From JAOAIV01 sp038849555 (GTDB taxonomy: Archaea; Thermoproteota; Bathyarchaeia; Bathyarchaeales; Bathycorpusculaceae), in NCBI GenBank assembly GCA_038849555.1, contig JAWCMT010000013.1:1-34090 (forward strand): a stretch of DNA of 34,090 nt, in the 5' to 3' direction. This document shows positions 29,541-34,090 of the stretch, in pieces. The notes beneath the pieces are model-generated. The model was not told where the DNA came from, made no database searches, and saw only the letters and a list, made by a program, of their open reading frames with translations. Made by a program: the position numbers and the translations under genes. Position 1 is the first letter of the stretch, and each line of letters starts with the position of its first letter.

Positions 29541-30536
29541 ATGCTTTCATTTGACATAACCATGCCCACAGCACTATTCTGCGTAACACTACTCTCGGTG
29601 CTACTGAACAAGCGCTTCGAGAGCAAACTAAAAGGCACTTTTGAAGAAAGAGAATTTCACATCCGAGACGCAATCTTGTTCGTAGTCCTAATCAGCGTGG
29701 CAATCTCAGTAATCATTTTTGTCCCACAAGAAGCCATAACAGTAGTTTTCCTATTCGCCTATTCAACGCTACTTTTCACTTTCGCATACACCTTCTCAAA
29801 CATGCAAAAAAGACACGCACAACTGTTCTGCTTGGTTTTCGGCTTAACAGCCATGGCAATTGGAACCGCCGCCCTTTTAGACCCATTTACTGACAGTTGG
29901 CTATTCACTGGAGGCTTAGTAGCTTACGGCTTAGCCGCCCTCGCCTTCCTTGCAATATTATATGAGCAACGGAGAAAAAGCGCCGGAGCAAGATGGTACA
30001 CAGCAGTTTTGCCTCCAGCCCTATTTCTGCTGCTTTACCTGTTCTATCGGGGCACACCCCTCTGGGTTCCTTATTTCTTCAACATTTTTGCAATAACGTT
30101 TGCTATTCTAATAACGCTTTACTTGGCTTCGCTGTTCACTTGGAAAATCATATTCATCTTTGCTGGCCTACTAACCGTAATGGACATCATTTTAGTGTTC
30201 GGAACTGGAACCATGGGGCAGGCTGCGGTAACACTTCTTGACCTGCGACTCCCCATCGCGGTAGTGCTGCCCCGCATCCCAATACAAGGTGTACTTCGCT
30301 TCAGCGCGTTGGGCTTAGGTGATTTCTTTTTTGCAGGGTTGTTAGCCACACAGACCAGCAAGAGATATGATGAAAAAACCGCTTTGATCGCGGCGCTGAT
30401 GATGGCGTTTTTCCTTGGATTAACCTTCGTGATCCAAGCATACTTTGAAATAGAATTTTTCCCAGCTACATTAAGCATTATCTGCGGTTGGCTGCCCGTT
30501 GTAATATGGAGAATGGCGACAAAAAGAAAGGCCTAA
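29541..30536 (+). CDS. Presenilin/signal peptide peptidase-like GxGD intramembrane protease
   Basis: The 331-residue protein has about nine hydrophobic helices. In the sixth, TVMDIILVFGTGTMG aligns with the YD-type catalytic helix (D215), including the FGT..M stretch seen after the aspartate in signal peptide peptidases. In the next, SALGLGDFFFAGLL carries the GxGD motif (D261), followed after another helix by FFPATLS (308-312) in place of the PAL motif. These three elements in order and at normal spacing mark an intramembrane aspartyl protease of the archaeal presenilin/SPP-homologue type. The family would cut transmembrane helices of signal peptides or membrane proteins. PAT for PAL and MD for YD are deviations. 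It starts at ATG 29541 and ends 38 nt from the convergent P1 gene. Confidence 0.78.
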   Translation: MLSFDITMPTALFCVTLLSVLLNKRFESKLKGTFEEREFHIRDAILFVVLISVAISVIIFVPQEAITVVFLFAYSTLLFTFAYTFSNMQKRHAQLFCLVFGLTAMAIGTAALLDPFTDSWLFTGGLVAYGLAALAFLAILYEQRRKSAGARWYTAVLPPALFLLLYLFYRGTPLWVPYFFNIFAITFAILITLYLASLFTWKIIFIFAGLLTVMDIILVFGTGTMGQAAVTLLDLRLPIAVVLPRIPIQGVLRFSALGLGDFFFAGLLATQTSKRYDEKTALIAALMMAFFLGLTFVIQAYFEIEFFPATLSIICGWLPVVIWRMATKRKA

Positions 30537-30573
30537 AAAACAGATGGCAACTTGAGAAAATAAAAGGTTGCTT

Positions 30574-30897
30574 TTAGCCGAAGAGAGCACCTAAACCTTC
30601 AAGCGCTGCTTCTTCTTTCGCTTTCTCTTCCTCAGCTTTCTTCTTCTTGTCATCTTCCTTTGGCTTTTGCTCTGCGGCAGGTGCAGCGGCTGCGGGTGCG
30701 GCTGGTGCAGCAGCCATCATTGTAGGAGCAGACTTTATTGCTTCGTCAATGTTGACTTCACTTAAAGAGGCTACAAGCGCTTTTACTCTAACACCGTCAA
30801 CGTTTATTCCAGCAGCTGACAAAACGTTCGAGATGCTTTCTTCGTTTATTTCCTTTCCTGCTTTGTGAAGTAGCATAGCAGCGTAAATGTATTCCAT
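30574..30897 (-). CDS. rpl12: Ribosomal protein P1 (L12-type stalk protein)
   Basis: This is the archaeal P1 stalk protein: MEYIYAAMLLHKAGKEINEESISNVL and AAGINVDGVRVKALVASL form the dimerisation domain, followed by an alanine/proline hinge, a charged KPKEDDKKKKAEEEKAKE tail and the C-terminal GLGALFG that recruits translation GTPases. The length of 107 residues is typical. ATG 30897 has GAGGTGA about 8 nt upstream. In many archaea P1 follows rpl10; here no rpl10 or rpl1 is visible on either side, so it has its own promoter. The 243-base stretch 30898-31140 upstream holds only promoter-like TA-rich sequence. Confidence 0.95.
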   Translation of the reverse strand: MEYIYAAMLLHKAGKEINEESISNVLSAAGINVDGVRVKALVASLSEVNIDEAIKSAPTMMAAAPAAPAAAAPAAEQKPKEDDKKKKAEEEKAKEEAALEGLGALFG

Positions 30898-31143
30898 ACT
30901 TTTTCACCTCTTCATTCAAGTATTTTAACTTTTTCTGGTTAATACCGCCTTTCCAACTAAAGGGTACGCGCTAATACTTAAAGATAGGCAGTACCGTTAA
31001 CGTTTTCTTGCCGTGTAGAAAAATGCCTAATGGCTTAAGAACCTTTCGTTTCACGCAGCAACTCTTCCGCTGGATACACCACAGTAATTGCGATTGCTCA
31101 AGTTTAGTAAAGTTTAATGTGTGCAATTACATAGTAATTCTTG

Positions 31144-31740
31144 ATGAACATGAAAGTTCTTGGGATTTGCGGTAGCCCACGTCAGCAAGCCACCGAGCAT
31201 GTTCTCTCGGAAGCGCTTCGCATTTTGGAGGAAAAAGGCTTCGAGACTAAGTTTTGGACTGTTAGGGGAAAAGAGGTTAGTTTCTGCACACATTGCGATT
31301 ACTGCCTCGTAGAAAAGCAGTGCGTAATACAGGATGACATGCAGGAGCTTTACGTGCTACTTACGGAAGCAAAGGGCATAATTTTAGCCACGCCCGTGTA
31401 TAACGGCGGCGTAAGCGCTCAACTCAAGGCAATCATGGATAGGACACGCGCGGCAGTGGCTTCAGACGAAAATGTTTTCAAAGGAAAAATCGGTATGGGC
31501 ATTGCGGTTGGCGGCGACCGAGCAGGTGGGCAAGAGCTCGCGTTGATGCAGATTCACACCTTCTTCATTCTAAATGGCATAATACCCGTCAGCGGCGGCT
31601 ATTTCGGAGCGAATCTAGGCGCGACATTCTGGACGAAAGACACGTTAGAAGGCGTAAAGAATGATGAGGAAGGCTTCAGAAGCCTACGGAAAACAGTGAA
31701 AAAATTCGCTGATTTCCTTAAAAAATATGAAGAAAAATAG
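31144..31740 (+). CDS. Iron-sulfur flavoprotein / NADPH-dependent FMN reductase family
   Basis: MNMKVLGICGSPRQQATEH is the flavodoxin-like FMN phosphate loop. FCTHCDYCLVEKQC is the compact Cx2Cx2Cx5C motif that holds a 4Fe-4S cluster in iron-sulfur flavoproteins (Isf). ATPVYNGGVSAQLKAIMDR and GGDRAGGQELALMQIHTFF are further FMN-binding segments. It should move electrons from ferredoxin or a partner flavoprotein to an acceptor. The ORF opens with TTG 31141, but ATG 31144 or 31150 are more usual; no Shine-Dalgarno is evident and a leaderless start is likely. The next gene, AfpA, lies 18 nt downstream and is a known partner family. Confidence 0.85.
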   Translation: MNMKVLGICGSPRQQATEHVLSEALRILEEKGFETKFWTVRGKEVSFCTHCDYCLVEKQCVIQDDMQELYVLLTEAKGIILATPVYNGGVSAQLKAIMDRTRAAVASDENVFKGKIGMGIAVGGDRAGGQELALMQIHTFFILNGIIPVSGGYFGANLGATFWTKDTLEGVKNDEEGFRSLRKTVKKFADFLKKYEEK

Positions 31741-31758
31741 GGAGGTTATGGAAAGATT

Positions 31759-32334
31759 ATGGCTGAGCAAGATAAGACCAAAAAGAGAAAGGTTGCTTGG
31801 GGGATAACTGGTGCAGGCGACAAAATCGCCGATTTCATAGAGGTAATGAAAAAAATACAAAGGGAATACGCTGAGACCGTGGAGATTCATGTTTTTCTCT
31901 CCAAAGCCGCGGAACTCGTGCTGAAATACTATAAGCTTGAAGAGGATTTGAGGCAAAGTTTCCAAAAAGTCTCTGTGGAACTTAATTCTAACGCGCCTTT
32001 TCTCGCGGCGTGGATGCAGATGCGTAAATACGAGTTTCTGCTTATTGCGCCTGCTACGTCTAATACTGTTGCCAAAATCGCGAACAGCATAGGCGACACT
32101 TTACTTACAAACGCGGCTATAATGAGTTTGAAAGCGTTTGTGCCCGTTTACATTGCACCAACAGATTACAAAGTAGGCACAGTATCAACAAAACTGCCAA
32201 ATGGCAAAGAAATGAAGCTCAGAGTTCGCCGAGAAGAAGTGGAACATGTGGAGAAGCTAAAGCGCATGGAAGATGTATTCGTGCTTGAAGGGCCACATCA
32301 GATTCAGGAAGTTTTCCGAAAACATTTCGGTTAA
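31759..32334 (+). CDS. afpA: Archaeoflavoprotein AfpA
   Basis: This is an FMN-binding flavoprotein of the UbiX/DmrB-like fold, with VAWGITGAGDKIADFIEVM as the nucleotide loop, and FLLIAPATSNTVAKIANSIGDTLLTNAAIMSLKAFVPVYIAPTD as the family signature. The 191-residue length fits the AfpA family, which in other archaea is linked with iron-sulfur flavoproteins and ferredoxin. The ATG at 31759 follows GGAGG at 31741-31745 at a long spacing of 13 nt. It is co-directional with the Isf-type gene and almost certainly in the same operon. Confidence 0.85.
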   Translation: MAEQDKTKKRKVAWGITGAGDKIADFIEVMKKIQREYAETVEIHVFLSKAAELVLKYYKLEEDLRQSFQKVSVELNSNAPFLAAWMQMRKYEFLLIAPATSNTVAKIANSIGDTLLTNAAIMSLKAFVPVYIAPTDYKVGTVSTKLPNGKEMKLRVRREEVEHVEKLKRMEDVFVLEGPHQIQEVFRKHFG

Positions 32335-32383
32335 CCATGGTGTCCACTCGAAAAAGGGTAATGAAAAAGAAAAGACCATTGAT

Positions 32384-32417
32384 ACCTAATAACCGCTTAG
32401 TTAGTGGCGGTTTAGGT
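32384..32417. terminator. Nested inverted repeat between convergent afpA and nusA
   Basis: ACCTAA-T-AACCGC (from 32384) can pair with GCGGTTTAGGT (to 32417) around a ten-base loop, with one bulged base. The stem covers the nusA stop codon. It is a candidate two-sided transcript end. Confidence 0.4.
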
Positions 32418-32849
32418 TATGCTCACGTTTTGAATGTCAAAATATCTTTTCACTAAAAAGCGTAAGCGCTCCGCGTTTTTGCCGTTTTTGCCGATGGCAA
32501 CACCCTTATCCTTCGGGTTAACGGTTACAACAGCCATCTTTTTGCCGTCCATCCTCTCGGTTATCCGCACCTCTTTAACAGTCGCAGGCTTCAAAGCATT
32601 CTTAATGAACTGAACAGCGTCATCTGAATACTCAATTATCTCGTGTTTTTTCCCAGTCATCCTTTCCAGCGTGTGAATGTTTCTTCCGCCTTTGCCGATG
32701 GCAACGCCAACTTGACCTTGATTCACAATGAATATGGCGCGTCCCTGCTCCTCGTCAATTATGCAGTCTTTAACGGAAGCACCGCTTATGCTTTCAAACA
32801 ACGCGATGTAGCGCATCTCGTCACAGGTGAATTTAATACCGCTTGTCAT
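32412..32849 (-). CDS. nusA: Archaeal NusA-like KH-domain transcription factor
   Basis: Archaeal NusA is the KH-only form of the bacterial elongation/termination factor. Two KH cores are visible: IVNQGQVGVAIGKGGRNIHTLERMTG (first GxxG, here GKGG) and VVTVNPKDKGVAIGKNGKNAERLR (second). The length of 145 residues is typical. I start at ATG 32849, with GGAGG about 7 nt upstream; TTG 32852 is only three bases earlier. The ATG overlaps the stop of rpl30e (TGATG). It closes the rpoA2-rpl30e-nusA operon; rps12, which usually follows, is not found here. Confidence 0.92.
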   Translation of the reverse strand: MTSGIKFTCDEMRYIALFESISGASVKDCIIDEEQGRAIFIVNQGQVGVAIGKGGRNIHTLERMTGKKHEIIEYSDDAVQFIKNALKPATVKEVRITERMDGKKMAVVTVNPKDKGVAIGKNGKNAERLRFLVKRYFDIQNVSIT

Positions 32850-33181
32850 CAATTTCCTCCAGTAGACTCTTGCATTTCATTACTGCCAATAACCTTGAGA
32901 ATCTCTGAGTCGCCTGCCTCTCTTATACTTAGCGCTGATACAACAAACGGTTTATTGCAGACTTTAGCCAAATCCATGGCAGCACCCTTATATGTCATGA
33001 CAGGAACCTTGGAGATTTTACCATAGTATTCAACTTGCTCTTTTATGTCTTTTGGACAGTTAGAAGCCAAAATTATCATTTTTGCCTTCCCAGTCTTAGC
33101 GTTCTGCAAAGCCATATTCGCACCGAAAGAGACCTTGCCAGTTTTAACCGCTAACGCTATTGCCTTATCTATGTCTATCAT
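32849..33181 (-). CDS. rpl30e: Ribosomal protein eL30
   Basis: This is an archaeal and eukaryotic large-subunit protein with the L7Ae-like fold: IDKAIALAVKTGKVSFGANMALQNAKTGKAKMIILASNCP and the later PVMTYKGAAMDLAKVCNKPFVVSALSIREAG are family-typical. The length of 110 residues is normal. Its ATG overlaps the rpoA2 stop as ATGA, and GGAGGT lies about 10 nt upstream, so the operon is translationally coupled. The last few residues (EMQESTGGN) are extra. Confidence 0.95.
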   Translation of the reverse strand: MIDIDKAIALAVKTGKVSFGANMALQNAKTGKAKMIILASNCPKDIKEQVEYYGKISKVPVMTYKGAAMDLAKVCNKPFVVSALSIREAGDSEILKVIGSNEMQESTGGN

Positions 33182-34090
33182 ACTTCTGTTTTACCTCCTT
33201 CCTTTTCTTGCTTTTCAAACGTAGTCATATAAAGCTCAACCAAACCAGTGCCAATCGGAATTGATTGACCAACAATCACGTTTTCTGTTACGCCCTCCAG
33301 CGGGTCTGATTCACCTTTTATAGCTGCCTCGACAATATTGGGAACAGTAATTTCAAAAGCAGCCCTAGCCAACACGCTGGCTTTCTTGCCGCTGATGCCG
33401 TGCCTGCCGATCTGCTGCACCTCGCCCGTTGCAGTCATCATATCCGCAACAAGCATGACGTGCCGCACATCCACGTCTAAACCTTGCTCTTCCAACACGC
33501 TTGCGGCTTCTTTGATCAAAGCGTTTCTTGCGGCTTCGATGCCAAGAGTTTTAGCTATCTCATGAATGTTGTTGGTTGTCGTCCGAGAAGTATCCACTCC
33601 ACTGATTTCTAAAACTTTTGCCAAGTTTGAGCCGTCTGTACGTATAACCCATTCACCGTGCTCTTCGGTTACCAAAACACGCTTTATCTCTGGCACACCT
33701 TTAACGTGCAACGCGGGAATCTTGCTTAGCATCTTCTTGAGGACATCTGCCTTTTTGGGTTTGATGTGGACAGCGTTTTCTTCCACCTTTACAGTGGCAT
33801 TTTGCAGTTGCAGTCGCTCTTCAAGTTCCTCCATAGTTATCCCTCTGTCTTCCATCATAGCCTTGTTCAGTTCAATCACTATCTCCTCGTTCACGGCATC
33901 CTCGTAAATAGCAGAGGCAATGTTTTCCAGACTTGTATAGATAATTTTGCGTGCAATTTCAACAGCGCCTTCTCTGCTTTTACGGTACTCCGGCGCCAAG
34001 TATATAGTCATAATCGGCGTTGAAGGTATGCGTCTGGCATCAACTATCTCGATCAGCCGCGGCAGCCCTAAGGTTACGTTTTGCTCCTTG
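33178..34090 (-). CDS. rpoA2: DNA-directed RNA polymerase subunit A'' (partial at window edge)
   Basis: Archaea split the largest polymerase subunit; this is the A'' (C-terminal, beta-prime-like) half. The frame has no start before the window edge: the residues NVTLGLPRLIEIVDARR upstream of the first in-window ATG (34011) are classic A'' sequence, so the gene continues past 34090. Downstream are IRTDGSNLAKVL, VDTSRTTTNNIHEIAKTLGIEAARNALIKE, DVRHVMLVADMMTATGEVQQIGRHGISG and ASVLARAAFEITVPNIVEAA, all highly conserved in A''. Its stop overlaps eL30. No intein or insertion is seen in the visible part. Confidence 0.95.
   Translation of the reverse strand, partial: KEQNVTLGLPRLIEIVDARRIPSTPIMTIYLAPEYRKSREGAVEIARKIIYTSLENIASAIYEDAVNEEIVIELNKAMMEDRGITMEELEERLQLQNATVKVEENAVHIKPKKADVLKKMLSKIPALHVKGVPEIKRVLVTEEHGEWVIRTDGSNLAKVLEISGVDTSRTTTNNIHEIAKTLGIEAARNALIKEAASVLEEQGLDVDVRHVMLVADMMTATGEVQQIGRHGISGKKASVLARAAFEITVPNIVEAAIKGESDPLEGVTENVIVGQSIPIGTGLVELYMTTFEKQEKEGGKTEV

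Noticed and set aside
1..34090. CRISPR arrays, insertion sequences, integrases or rRNA genes
   Set aside because: None was recognisable: no regularly spaced repeats, no transposase or integrase motifs, no rRNA sequence.

Overview
This window reads as archaeal chromosome, most likely from an uncultured TACK-type lineage such as Bathyarchaeia. The phylum call is inference; the domain call is solid. It carries the A'' half of a split RNA polymerase subunit, ribosomal proteins eL30 and P1, a KH-type archaeal NusA, TrmY, Dph6, a PGI/PMI isomerase, inositol-1-phosphate synthase and archaeoflavoprotein AfpA. Many starts sit about 23-30 nt after a TATA-like box, as in leaderless archaeal genes. A run of ten Ns at 27275-27284 shows this is a scaffolded draft assembly.

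Layout. 1-1900: tRNA-Thr(CGT), thiL and trmY. 1900-6140: a visibly AT-richer stretch with a homing-endonuclease-associated-repeat/winged-helix protein, a two-gene operon of a ribbon-helix-helix/winged-helix protein and a GHKL (Hsp90/MORC-like) ATPase with a palindrome at its promoter, and two small cysteine-rich proteins. 6186-8557: a radical SAM/SPASM plus DUF362 operon. 8554-11449: a three-gene glycosyltransferase operon, facing a small membrane protein and a CobD/HisC-like PLP enzyme that appears to start at CTG. 13296-16823: a large secreted beta-propeller-like protein divergent from a TrmB-type regulator, with two perfect inverted repeats between them. 16839-20695: a methyltransferase and two B12-fold radical SAM proteins, one frameshifted. 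20735-25405: a secreted beta-helix protein, an isoprenylcysteine-methyltransferase-like membrane enzyme and a secreted TIM-barrel-like protein. 25416-30536: dph6, ino1 (interrupted by the gap), PGI/PMI, a SPOUT RNA methyltransferase and a presenilin/SPP-like GxGD intramembrane protease. 30574-34090: the P1 stalk protein, an iron-sulfur flavoprotein/AfpA pair, and the rpoA2-rpl30e-nusA operon running off the right edge.

How it fits together. Several genes concern the cell envelope: glycosyltransferases, secreted proteins rich in N-glycosylation sequons, inositol phosphate for archaeal lipids, hexose-phosphate isomerisation and an intramembrane protease. A second theme is RNA and translation: tRNA, TrmY, SPOUT methyltransferase, Dph6, ribosomal proteins, NusA and RNA polymerase.

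The best candidate for an undescribed system is the AT-rich GHKL ATPase plus RHH/wHTH regulator module at about 2.0-5.4 kb, which looks like a self-regulated defence or toxin-antitoxin-like cassette. Genes are packed tightly; convergent neighbours often overlap at their 3' ends or are separated by nested inverted repeats.
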